Shown: piece by piece, positions 1-7,746 of the stretch
Layout: each line of letters opens with the position of its first letter
Numbering within the stretch: the first letter of the stretch is position 1
DNA from: HB2-32-21 sp003448675
Lineage (GTDB): Bacteria > Pseudomonadota > Gammaproteobacteria > Pseudomonadales > Porticoccaceae
Direction of reading: 5' to 3'
DNA: 20,317 nucleotides
Assembly: GCA_041584755.1 (NCBI GenBank)
Contig: JBFHDK010000057.1
Coordinates: 1 to 20,317 of the forward strand
The notes under the pieces: model-generated
Told to the model about the DNA's origin: nothing
The model's database searches: none
What the model saw: only the letters and a program-made list of their open reading frames with translations
Position numbers and translations under genes: made by a program

Positions 1-16
1 AATAAGGTAGCGGGTA

Positions 17-46
17 TTGGATTAGACACCAAACTGGGGCTAGAAT
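17..46 (+). promoter_or_regulatory. Possible sigma70 promoter for the moxR-vwa pair
   Basis: TTGGAT at 17-22 and TAGAAT at 41-46 are separated by 18 bases. The -10 matches 5 of 6 consensus bases but the -35 is weak. Transcription would begin near 52, about 30 bases ahead of the MoxR start at 83. The operon could also begin before the window. Confidence 0.3.
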
Positions 47-82
47 GCAGGGTTTTACCAACTGTCCATTTAGGGGAATCTT

Positions 83-925
83 ATGCAATTTACGGGGACC
101 GAGAATTACGTCGCGACTGACGATCTTCAAATGGCGGTCAACGCGGCTGTGGTCTTGCAGCGGCCACTGCTGATCAAAGGTGAGCCAGGCACAGGCAAGA
201 CCATGCTGGCCGAGGAGGTGGCCCAGGCGCTGGGGATGCCGCTGATCAGTTGGCACGTCAAGTCCACCACGAAGGCTCAGCAGGGCCTGTACGAATACGA
301 TGCGGTATCGCGTTTGCGGGATTCCCAACTCGGTGACGACAAGGTCCACGATATCAACAACTACATCAAGCGCGGCAAGCTGTGGGACGCTTTCACGTCG
401 GAAGAGCGCGCGGTGCTGTTGATCGATGAAGTTGATAAAGCCGATATTGAATTCCCCAACGATCTCCTGCTTGAAATTGACAAAATGGAATTCCACGTCT
501 ATGAAACCGGCGAGCGGGTTGTTGCTAAGAACCGTCCGGTGGTGATTATCACCAGTAACAATGAAAAGGAGTTGCCCGATGCGTTTCTGCGCCGCTGCTT
601 CTTCCATTTCATTAACTTCCCCGACCGCGACACCATGCAGCAAATTGTTGATGTCCATTATCCGGGTATCAAAAAAGAGCTGGTGGACGAAGCGCTGGAT
701 ATTTTCTTCGATGTGCGCAAGATTCCCGGGCTGAAGAAAAAGCCCTCCACCTCGGAGCTGGTGGACTGGCTGAAACTGCTGATGTCCGACGATATTCCCG
801 ATGACATTCTCAAGGGTCGCGACGCTACCAAGGCTATCCCGCCTCTCTACGGTGCACTGCTGAAAAATGAGCAGGATGTGCACTTGCTCGAACGTCTGGC
901 CTTTATGACGCGTCGGGAAGGTTAA
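83..925 (+). CDS. MoxR-family AAA+ ATPase
   Basis: A 280-residue AAA+ ATPase of the MoxR type. These act as cytoplasmic chaperones that remodel or help insert cofactors into partner complexes, usually with a VWA-domain protein encoded next door. Walker A is GEPGTGKT at residues 33-40 and Walker B is LLIDEVD at 112-118. A sensor-1 segment (IITSN) and the RRC arginine-finger region follow. The length is typical for a single AAA+ module with a helical lid. The start is supported by an AGGGGA ribosome binding site at 72-77. The VWA gene follows after 77 bases in the same direction, which matches the known CoxD/CoxE-like pairing, but no carbon monoxide dehydrogenase or other obvious client gene lies in the window. 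The family is clear; the client is unknown. Confidence 0.9.
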   Translation: MQFTGTENYVATDDLQMAVNAAVVLQRPLLIKGEPGTGKTMLAEEVAQALGMPLISWHVKSTTKAQQGLYEYDAVSRLRDSQLGDDKVHDINNYIKRGKLWDAFTSEERAVLLIDEVDKADIEFPNDLLLEIDKMEFHVYETGERVVAKNRPVVIITSNNEKELPDAFLRRCFFHFINFPDRDTMQQIVDVHYPGIKKELVDEALDIFFDVRKIPGLKKKPSTSELVDWLKLLMSDDIPDDILKGRDATKAIPPLYGALLKNEQDVHLLERLAFMTRREG

Positions 926-929
926 TTAA

Positions 930-977
930 GGTTGGTAAAAAAGAGGTCTATGCCGGCCCGCTAACGCGGGTTCAACC
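930..977 (+). other. Intercistronic stem-loop between moxR and vwa genes
   Basis: CCCGC (957-961) and GCGGG (966-970) pair around a TAAC loop, and GGTTG (930-934) can pair with CAACC (973-977) outside it. No T-tract follows, so this is not a standard terminator. It may stabilise or trim the bicistronic mRNA, which is inference from base pairing only. Confidence 0.3.
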
Positions 978-1002
978 AAAGAATTAAAGAGAAGACAGAG
1001 CC

Positions 1003-2178
1003 ATGTTACTGGATTTTTTCTACGGACTGCGCAAGGGCGGACTGCCGGTTTCCATCAATGAGCTGCTGACTTTGATGGAAACTCTTAAGCAGCATATCGC
1101 CTTTGCCAGTATTGACGACTTCTACTACCTGTCTCGCGCCTGCATGGTCAAGGATGAAAGTAACTACGATAAGTTCGACCGTGCTTTTGCCCTGTATTTC
1201 AAGGAGCTGGAAACCCTCGATGAGTTTCTGGAAGCCCTGATACCCGAGGACTGGTTGCGCTCCGAGTTTGAAAAAACCCTCACCGATGAGGAAAAGGCAA
1301 AAATTGAAAGTCTCGGCGGTCTGGAAAAGCTGATCGAAGAATTCAAGAAGCGCCTGAAGGAGCAGAAAGGCAAGCACGAGGGCGGCAATAAGTGGATTGG
1401 CACCCAGGGCACTTCACCTTTCGGCAACGACGGCTACAACCCGGAAGGGGTGCGGGTCGGCGGCGAGGGTAAGCAGAAAAAAGCGCTCAAGGTCTGGGAG
1501 AAGCGCGAATACGCGAACCTGGATGACTCGGTCGAGCTGGGTACGCGAAATATTAAAATGGCGTTGCGGCGTCTGCGTAAATTTACCCGGGTCGGTGTGG
1601 ATGAAGAGCTGGATCTGGACGACACCATCAGGAGCACCGCGAAAAATGCGGGGCTGCTGGACATCAAAATGGTGCCGGAAAAACGCAATGCGGTAAAAGT
1701 GCTGATTTTCTTCGATGCCGGCGGTTCCATGGACCCCTACGTCAAAGTCTGCGAGGAGCTTTTCTCGGCGGCCCGAACCGAGTTCAAGCATCTGGAATAC
1801 TTTTATTTCCACAATATGCTTTATGACTACGTGTGGCGGGACAATTTCCGGCGTTTCCAGGAAAAGACCGAAACCTATGATGTATTCCACAAGTACGCCG
1901 CTGACTACAAGGTGATTTTTGTTGGCGATGCATCCATGTCGCCTTATGAGATCGAAAGCGCTGGCGGCAGCGTCGAGTACTACAACAAGGAATCTGGCGC
2001 TGTGTGGATGGAACGCTTAACCGACATCTACGACAAGGTGGTCTGGTTGAATCCGGTACGCGAGGACTACTGGGAGCACACACCCACCATCCAGCGGGTT
2101 CGTGAGCTGGTGGATGGGCGAATGTTTCCCCTCACCCTTGGCGGTCTCGAAGAGGGTATGTCCCTGCTGACCAAGTAG
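1003..2178 (+). CDS. CoxE-like VWA-domain protein
   Basis: A 391-residue protein with a C-terminal von Willebrand factor A domain and no signal peptide or membrane segment, so it is likely cytoplasmic. Residues 1-200 are a charged helical region that includes a Glu/Lys-rich stretch around 90-125 and a Gly-rich linker. The VWA domain begins near residue 231. Its metal-binding motif is D238-A-G-G-S242-M-D, a DxGxS form in which the usual first Ser of DxSxS is Gly. From memory this form is common in the family, so it is probably not a defect. The protein pairs with the upstream MoxR ATPase and likely serves as its substrate-binding partner. The ATG at 1003 follows a purine-rich AGAGAAGA ribosome binding site. 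The process served is not visible here. Confidence 0.82.
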   Translation: MLLDFFYGLRKGGLPVSINELLTLMETLKQHIAFASIDDFYYLSRACMVKDESNYDKFDRAFALYFKELETLDEFLEALIPEDWLRSEFEKTLTDEEKAKIESLGGLEKLIEEFKKRLKEQKGKHEGGNKWIGTQGTSPFGNDGYNPEGVRVGGEGKQKKALKVWEKREYANLDDSVELGTRNIKMALRRLRKFTRVGVDEELDLDDTIRSTAKNAGLLDIKMVPEKRNAVKVLIFFDAGGSMDPYVKVCEELFSAARTEFKHLEYFYFHNMLYDYVWRDNFRRFQEKTETYDVFHKYAADYKVIFVGDASMSPYEIESAGGSVEYYNKESGAVWMERLTDIYDKVVWLNPVREDYWEHTPTIQRVRELVDGRMFPLTLGGLEEGMSLLTK

Positions 2179-2224
2179 GGCAGGGTGTCCTTATTCCATT
2201 GGGGCTGGTAACAGTCAGCAGGTA

Positions 2225-5200
2225 ATGACCCGACCAGCCTTCGCGGCAACCATCATTCAGGACATCGAGTCTCTGTCAGCGCTGCTGCCCACCTGCATGG
2301 GGCGGGATCGGCATCGCTTTCGGCGTGACATAAACCGTTTAAGTAAGCTGGTCGAGGCGCATGGTTATTCCAATGGCCGAGCTGACGGTGCGTCCCTTGA
2401 GCCAAGTAATGTCGATAATGAGCTGACAAAACTGCGGGCGCGCATGGAACGCTCCCGACAGTTGGCCGATGTTCGGCGCGCATCCCTTCCCGCTGTTTCC
2501 TATCCTGAACAACTACCCATTAGCGCCCGGCGGGACGAAATTCTGCGTTTGCTGCGCGAGCACCAGGTAATCATCGTGGCCGGTGAGACGGGCTCCGGGA
2601 AAACCACGCAACTACCTAAAATCTGCCTCGAAGCAGGCCGGGGCGTCAGCGGCTTGATCGCCCACACCCAGCCCCGTCGTATTGCCGCAAGGACGGTTGC
2701 CAGTCGCATCGCCGAAGAGCTCAATGTGTCACTGGGCGAGACCGTCGGTTACCAGGTGCGTTTCAAGGATCACAGCACCGATGAAAGCCTGGTCAAACTG
2801 ATGACCGATGGCATCCTGCTGGCTGAAATTCAGCGCGACCGGTTTTTGAATCGTTACGACACCATCATTATCGATGAGGCCCACGAACGTAGCCTTAATA
2901 TAGATTTCCTGCTGGGCTATCTGAAGCAGCTGCTGCCCAGGCGTCGCGACCTAAAGCTGGTGATTACCTCGGCTACCATCGATGTGGAACGTTTTTCCGC
3001 GCATTTTGATAATGCGCCGGTTATCGAGGTTTCCGGTCGTACCTATCCGGTGGAATACCGTTATCGACCGATGCTGGACGACGAGGACAGAAACGAGGCC
3101 ATCGCCGGGGCGGTCGAGGAGCTGCTGGCTCTGCCCCAGCGGGGCGATATCCTGGTGTTCCTCAGTGGCGAACGGGAAATCAGACAGGCCGCACAGCACC
3201 TGCGCCGGCGCCAGTTTCCCCACCTGGAGATACTGCCTCTTTATGCCCGCCTCAACCTGGCCGAGCAGAACCGGGTGTTTCAACCCCACCGTGGCACCCG
3301 CGTGGTGCTGGCCACCAATGTTGCCGAGACCTCGCTGACAGTACCGGGTATCCGCTATGTGATCGACACCGGCCTCGCCCGTATTAGCCGCTATAGTTAT
3401 CGCACCAAGGTGCAGCAACTGCCTATTGAACCCGTTTCTCAGGCCAGCGCCAATCAGCGGGCCGGTCGCTGTGGGCGCCTGAGCGACGGCGTCTGTATCC
3501 GCCTGTTCAGCGAGGAGGATTTCCAGCAGCGCCCTGCCTTCACCACGCCGGAGATTCTGCGAACCAATCTGGCGGCGGTTATCTTGCAGATGCTGCGCCT
3601 GAAAATCGGCGATGTGCGCCGTTTCCCTTTTATGGAGCCCCCCGATCGCCGCCTTATCAATGATGGTTTTACCCTGTTGAAAGAACTGCGCGCCGTGGAC
3701 CCGCGGGAGCGGCTAAACGCGGAGGGCCGCAGGCTGGCCAACTTCTCCGTTGACCCGCGACTGGGGAAAATGCTGCTGGCTGCGGAGCAGGAAGGCTGCG
3801 TTCGGGAAATGCTGATTATCGTCGCGGCACTGAGTATTCAAGATCCTAGGGAACGGCCTTCCGACAAACGGGAACAGGCGGATCAACAGCATCGGCAGTG
3901 GCGGGATGACGATTCGGATTTCCTCAGTATTATGAATCTGTGGCGACATTTTGAAGATCAGCGCCTGGAGCTGAGTCGCAATCAGTTTGCCAAATATTGC
4001 CGCCAGTCTTTTGTTTCCTATTTGCGCATGGTCGAATGGCGCGACCTGCATCACCAGTTGCATCTGGACGTCAAGCACGCGGGTTTAAAGATCAATAAAC
4101 CCCTTGAGCTGGACAAAGAGGCTTACGCCTGCATTCACCGCGCCCTACTGACGGGGCTGCTGGCCCATATTGGTTTTCGTCACGAGGCCAGGGAGTATCT
4201 CGGTGTCCGTAACCGGCGCTTTTATATATTTCCGGGTTCCGGCCTGGCGGCCAAACCGCCCAAATGGGTGGTGAGCGCCGAGCTGATTGAAACCTCACGC
4301 CTGTACGCTCACTTCAACGCCCGGATCAATCCAGAGTGGTTACCGCCGCTGGCGGAGCACCTGAGTCGCAAGCACTACAGCGAGCCCCATTATGACTGGC
4401 GGCGTGGTCAGATTATGGCCTATGAAAAGCAGACCCTGTACGGGCTGACCATAAGTGAAGGCAAAAAGATCAACTATGGGCCGGTGGATGCAGAGGTGGC
4501 TCGTGAAATTTTTATTCAGTCCGCACTGGTGGAGGGGGCTTATTTAAAAACCCTGCAACATCAGCGTGGCCGGGGCCGTAGAAGCAGCGGCTCGGTGTCT
4601 GTGGAAAATAATCTTTTTGCCAAGCACAACGCAGCCTTGCTGACCGATCTCCAGGGCCTGGAAGAGCGCCTGCGACGCCGCGATATTGTTGCCGATGAGA
4701 CGGTGCTGTTTGAATTTTACGACCAGCGCCTGCCGCGGGATGTGCTTAACTTCGCCGGCTTCGAACGCTGGCGCAAACAGGCGGAGGCAAAGCAGCCCCG
4801 CTTGCTGTTTGTTGAGCGGGCTTTGCTGGTTAAGCAGGCGCCCAGCGAGGAAGAGGAAGCGCAGTTTCCCCGATCCCTGGAATGGGGGGGCATTGAGTAT
4901 CAGCTCAGCTATCGTTTTGATCCGGGGCACCGGGAGGATGGGCTCAATGTCGATGTGCCTCTGGATATATTGCATCAAGCGCCTAGGTATCGCTTTGAGT
5001 GGCTAGTGCCCGGTTTGCTCAGGGACAAATGTATTGCGCTAATAAAGAAGCTGCCCAAACAATGGCGCAAGCATTTTGTCCCGGTACCCGAGTATGTGGA
5101 CCGCGTGCTACCCCGTTTAAAACCTGACAATCGGCTCCTGCACGAAGTTCTGGGTGAACAATTGGCCTACGTAAGCGGCGTCGATGTTCCACTAAACTGC

Positions 5201-6235
5201 TGGCAACCCGAGGTCCTGGAGGATCTGTATCGCGCCAATTTTCGTCTGCTGGATGAACGGGGCAAGGTGCTCGCCAGTTCCAGGGATCTGGACGTATTGC
5301 GCGACGAGTACCGGGAGGCGGTACAGGAATCCATTGATAAAAATGCCGACGATGCGTTTATTCAGGTCGGACTGACGCGGTGGGAGTTTGGTGATCTCCC
5401 CGAGGTGCGGGTGATAGAAAAAAACCGCCACAAAATCAGAGTCTATCCGGCGCTTCGGGATGATGGGGACAGTGTTGCGCTGATACTTTGTGATCAACCG
5501 GAGCTGGCGGGCAATCAAAGTCTGGCGGGAGTGATTCGCCTGGCGATGCTGGCAAATCGGCAAACGCTTAAATACCTGCACAAGACACTGTTTAAAAACA
5601 AAGACCTGCTGCTGAGCGCGGCAAACTTGCCTGACAAACAGGCCCTGCAGGCGGATCTTATTCGCCTGGCTTTCCATGAAGCCTGTTTTGCTGGGCAGCC
5701 TTTGCCTCGAGATCAAGAGACCTTTGAAAGTCAGGTAAACAGAGGCAAGGGGACGGTGGTCGAAACCGCACTGTCCCTGGAGGTTCACTTGTTTGAGGCG
5801 CTGGAGCTGGTAGCGCAAGTGCGTGCTCTCATGCGGAAAAAGCTGGGGCATTTTCCGGAAGTTCGGGAGCGGATCGAAGCTCAGTTGCAGGGCTTATTTG
5901 CACCGGATTTTTGTTTTTTTGCCGGTGAGAACTGGTTGAAGCAGTATCCCCGCTATCTCCGGGCGCTGTTACAGCGTCTGGATAAACCGCTCCAGAAGAG
6001 CGCCAGGGAGTTGGAATTCCTGGCCCAATTGGCTATTTTTGAAGAGACTCTAATTCGGTGCCAGACTCAGTGTGAGAAGCTGACCGCCGAGGTTCGCGAA
6101 CAGATTCGAACCTTTCGATTTATGCTTGAGGAGTACCGGGTCTCTCACTATGCTCAGCAGCTCAAAACCATCGCGCCGGTGTCGACCAAGCGTCTCTTGG
6201 TGATGCAGCAGGCCATCGAGGAGGCAATGGCATAA
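2225..6235 (+). CDS. hrpA: ATP-dependent RNA helicase HrpA (DEAH box)
   Basis: A 1336-residue DEAH-box RNA helicase, close to the roughly 1300 residues of E. coli HrpA and very similar to it through the motor domain. Motif I is GETGSGKTT at residues 120-128 and motif II is DEAH at 217-220. Motif III (SAT) and the C-terminal RecA motif with QRAGRCGR follow. After these come the helicase-associated and OB-fold regions and the long C-terminal extension specific to HrpA. In E. coli HrpA acts on mRNA processing and on stalled or collided ribosomes. The gene starts 46 bases after the VWA gene with only a weak AGGT ribosome binding site, so low or coupled translation is possible. The family call is secure; nothing in the protein looks broken. 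Confidence 0.95.
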   Translation: MTRPAFAATIIQDIESLSALLPTCMGRDRHRFRRDINRLSKLVEAHGYSNGRADGASLEPSNVDNELTKLRARMERSRQLADVRRASLPAVSYPEQLPISARRDEILRLLREHQVIIVAGETGSGKTTQLPKICLEAGRGVSGLIAHTQPRRIAARTVASRIAEELNVSLGETVGYQVRFKDHSTDESLVKLMTDGILLAEIQRDRFLNRYDTIIIDEAHERSLNIDFLLGYLKQLLPRRRDLKLVITSATIDVERFSAHFDNAPVIEVSGRTYPVEYRYRPMLDDEDRNEAIAGAVEELLALPQRGDILVFLSGEREIRQAAQHLRRRQFPHLEILPLYARLNLAEQNRVFQPHRGTRVVLATNVAETSLTVPGIRYVIDTGLARISRYSYRTKVQQLPIEPVSQASANQRAGRCGRLSDGVCIRLFSEEDFQQRPAFTTPEILRTNLAAVILQMLRLKIGDVRRFPFMEPPDRRLINDGFTLLKELRAVDPRERLNAEGRRLANFSVDPRLGKMLLAAEQEGCVREMLIIVAALSIQDPRERPSDKREQADQQHRQWRDDDSDFLSIMNLWRHFEDQRLELSRNQFAKYCRQSFVSYLRMVEWRDLHHQLHLDVKHAGLKINKPLELDKEAYACIHRALLTGLLAHIGFRHEAREYLGVRNRRFYIFPGSGLAAKPPKWVVSAELIETSRLYAHFNARINPEWLPPLAEHLSRKHYSEPHYDWRRGQIMAYEKQTLYGLTISEGKKINYGPVDAEVAREIFIQSALVEGAYLKTLQHQRGRGRRSSGSVSVENNLFAKHNAALLTDLQGLEERLRRRDIVADETVLFEFYDQRLPRDVLNFAGFERWRKQAEAKQPRLLFVERALLVKQAPSEEEEAQFPRSLEWGGIEYQLSYRFDPGHREDGLNVDVPLDILHQAPRYRFEWLVPGLLRDKCIALIKKLPKQWRKHFVPVPEYVDRVLPRLKPDNRLLHEVLGEQLAYVSGVDVPLNCWQPEVLEDLYRANFRLLDERGKVLASSRDLDVLRDEYREAVQESIDKNADDAFIQVGLTRWEFGDLPEVRVIEKNRHKIRVYPALRDDGDSVALILCDQPELAGNQSLAGVIRLAMLANRQTLKYLHKTLFKNKDLLLSAANLPDKQALQADLIRLAFHEACFAGQPLPRDQETFESQVNRGKGTVVETALSLEVHLFEALELVAQVRALMRKKLGHFPEVRERIEAQLQGLFAPDFCFFAGENWLKQYPRYLRALLQRLDKPLQKSARELEFLAQLAIFEETLIRCQTQCEKLTAEVREQIRTFRFMLEEYRVSHYAQQLKTIAPVSTKRLLVMQQAIEEAMA

Positions 6236-6297
6236 CTACCGCCGCCGGTGGGTATGGCTTGGGTTCTCTGTCGCTGTTGCAAAAAAACCAGGCTTGT

Positions 6298-6326
6298 GGA
6301 AACTAAGCTACGCGGCTCCGGTCATA
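6298..6326 (+). promoter_or_regulatory. Possible ECF-sigma promoter upstream of the EGKCG operon
   Basis: GGAAACT at 6298-6304 and GTCATA at 6321-6326 are 16 bases apart, resembling ECF-type -35 (GGAAC) and -10 (CGTC) elements. Related MNIO operons are known to be under ECF sigma control in some bacteria, which makes this worth noting. The match is imperfect, and the sigma70-like candidate just downstream is an alternative. Confidence 0.22.
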
Positions 6327-6334
6327 GTGTCAGC

Positions 6335-6362
6335 TTGTGAAGCTATTGAAACGGGCTATAAA
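6335..6362 (+). promoter_or_regulatory. Probable sigma70 promoter of the EGKCG operon, with inverted repeat
   Basis: TTGTGA at 6335-6340 (4 of 6 bases) and TATAAA at 6357-6362 (5 of 6) have a 16-base spacer. Transcription would start near 6369 and leave a leader of about 53 bases. An inverted repeat, AGCTT-GTG-AAGCT at 6332-6344, overlaps the -35 and could be a repressor site. No recognisable CueR, CsoR or Fur box was seen. Confidence 0.4.
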
Positions 6363-6421
6363 ACAACCGCGCTAAGCAAGAGGCGCACTTATTCAGTGGT
6401 TAAAAACCAGGAGATAATCTT

Positions 6422-6841
6422 ATGGCAAAGCACACAATGAAACCTCTGGCGGCGGCAGTTGGCGCGGCGTTTATGGCGTCTGCGATCACCGCGCCCGTGG
6501 CGGTGGCCGCGGAAAATCCTTTCCAGCTCAATCAATTGAGCGGTGGTTACAATCTGGCTTCAAAAGCCGAAGGTGAAGGGAAGTGCGGTGAGGGTAAATG
6601 CGGTGAAGGCAAGTGCGGTGGCGACAAAGCCAAAACTAAAACCAAAGCTGAAGGTAAGTGTGGCGAAGGCAAATGCGGTGAAGGCAAATGCGGTGGCGCT
6701 AAAACCGAAGCTAAAACCAAAGCTGAAGGCAAGTGTGGCGAAGGCAAATGCGGTGAAGGTAAATGCGGCAGCGCCAAAACTAAAGCCAAGGCTGAAGGTG
6801 AAGGTAAATGCGGCGAAGGCAAATGCGGCGGCTCAAACTGA
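6422..6841 (+). CDS. hvfA: HvfA-like secreted EGKCG-repeat RiPP precursor
   Basis: A 139-residue precursor peptide. Residues 1-29 look like a Sec signal peptide: basic start, Ala-rich core, likely cleavage after AVA or one residue later. Residues 31-51 form a short leader-like spacer. The remainder carries 11 EGKCG motifs in blocks beginning at residues 52, 77, 102 and 127 (3, 3, 3 and 2 motifs), separated by Lys/Ala/Thr linkers. All 11 cysteines are in these motifs and none lies elsewhere. In H. influenzae HvfA, the Cys of EGKCG is converted by HvfB/HvfC into a copper-binding modified residue, so the product here is inferred to be a copper-sequestering peptide handled in the periplasm. AGGAG at 6409-6413 supports the ATG at 6422; ATG at 6437 is a less likely alternative. 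The name is by motif and context. Confidence 0.85.
   Translation: MAKHTMKPLAAAVGAAFMASAITAPVAVAAENPFQLNQLSGGYNLASKAEGEGKCGEGKCGEGKCGGDKAKTKTKAEGKCGEGKCGEGKCGGAKTEAKTKAEGKCGEGKCGEGKCGSAKTKAKAEGEGKCGEGKCGGSN
6575..6829 (+). repeat. 75-bp tandem repeats encoding the EGKCG blocks
   Basis: Units begin at 6575, 6650, 6725 and 6800 with a 75-base period; the last is partial. Each full unit holds three 15-base EGKCG subrepeats plus a 30-base linker. Units 2 and 3 differ at only two positions over their first 44 bases, which suggests recent duplication. The array could change in copy number through slippage or recombination. Confidence 0.85.
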
Positions 6842-6850
6842 TTTAGCCTG

Positions 6851-7717
6851 GTGGAACGCTTGCAAACATGGTCCGTCCAAGGGGCGGGCCTCGGACTAAG
6901 GCGGGCTCTGATGAGTCCGCTGGCCTCCTGCACTGAAGAGGAGGTCGGTTTCATGGAGGTGGCCCCGGAAAACTGGATCAACGTTGGTGGCCGCTATGGT
7001 CGCCAGTTTCGCGAGTATACCGAGCGTTTTCCGTTTCTCTGTCATGGCCTGTCGCTATCCATAGGTTCCCCGGCGCCCCTGGACTGGGAGTTTTTGCGCC
7101 AGGTTAAAATTTTTCTGGCGCAACACCGAGTATTGGCCTACTCCGAACATCTCAGCTATTGCAGCGATGAAGGCCATCTCTATGATCTGTTGCCCATCCC
7201 CTTCACAGAGGAAGCGGTCAGATATGTTGCCGATCGCATCGCTCAGGTTCAGGATTTTCTCGGTCAGCGCTTAGTGATCGAAAATGTCTCTTATTACGCG
7301 ACGCCCGCCGGGGAGATGAGCGAGATAGATTTTCTGCGCGCGGTGCTGGAAGAGGCCGACTGCGGGTTGCTACTCGACGTTAACAATATCTATGTGAACA
7401 GTATCAATCATGGCTACGATGCCGAAGAATTTTTGCGGGCAATACCGGGCGAGCGCATCGCTTATGGCCATGTAGCCGGGCATTTTGTCGAAGCCGAGGA
7501 CCTGCGGGTGGACACCCATGGGGCCAATGTCATAGATCCGGTATGGGCCTTGTTAGCAAAAGCCTACGAGCTTTTTGGTGTTTTCCCGACGCTACTTGAA
7601 AGGGACTTTAATTTTCCTGAAACGCCAGCATTGTTGGCTGAAGTTGACGTTATACGGGGTCTGCAAACCGACGCGCTAGCTCTGGATGCCGATAACAGCT
7701 TCGCGCTTCCGGCTTAG
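6851..7717 (+). CDS. hvfB: HvfB-like multinuclear non-heme iron oxidase (DUF692/MNIO)
   Basis: A 288-residue TIM-barrel enzyme of the DUF692/MNIO family, which includes MbnB and HvfB. These use two or three iron ions and O2 to oxidise cysteines in a precursor peptide. Family motifs with likely metal ligands are visible: HGLSLSIG (H65), SEH (E99, H100), IENVSYY (E144), LLDVNN (D176), GHVAGH (H207, H211), DTHG (D221, H223) and a late LLERDFNFP. It starts 9 bases after the precursor gene with GTG at 6851 and no clear ribosome binding site, so translation is probably coupled to the precursor; TTG at 6860 is an alternative start. The substrate is inferred to be the EGKCG peptide. The enzyme would act in the cytoplasm before Sec export of the peptide. 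Confidence 0.9.
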   Translation: MERLQTWSVQGAGLGLRRALMSPLASCTEEEVGFMEVAPENWINVGGRYGRQFREYTERFPFLCHGLSLSIGSPAPLDWEFLRQVKIFLAQHRVLAYSEHLSYCSDEGHLYDLLPIPFTEEAVRYVADRIAQVQDFLGQRLVIENVSYYATPAGEMSEIDFLRAVLEEADCGLLLDVNNIYVNSINHGYDAEEFLRAIPGERIAYGHVAGHFVEAEDLRVDTHGANVIDPVWALLAKAYELFGVFPTLLERDFNFPETPALLAEVDVIRGLQTDALALDADNSFALPA

Positions 7718-7746
7718 GCCCGAGTGACAGTGACCTCCTGAACATA

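Noticed and set aside
6236..6260. GC-rich inverted sequence after hrpA as a terminator
   Set aside because: The pairing is short and irregular and no T-tract follows.
6543..6899. Second forward frame through the EGKCG repeats
   Set aside because: It overlaps the real gene, lacks a signal peptide and its repeats follow from the DNA repeats. The first frame has the ribosome binding site and the known motif.
6547..6981. 144-residue minus-strand frame opposite the EGKCG precursor
   Set aside because: It is the reverse reading of the repeats, giving a Pro/Ser/His repeat product. It is a by-product of the repeated DNA with no start signal.
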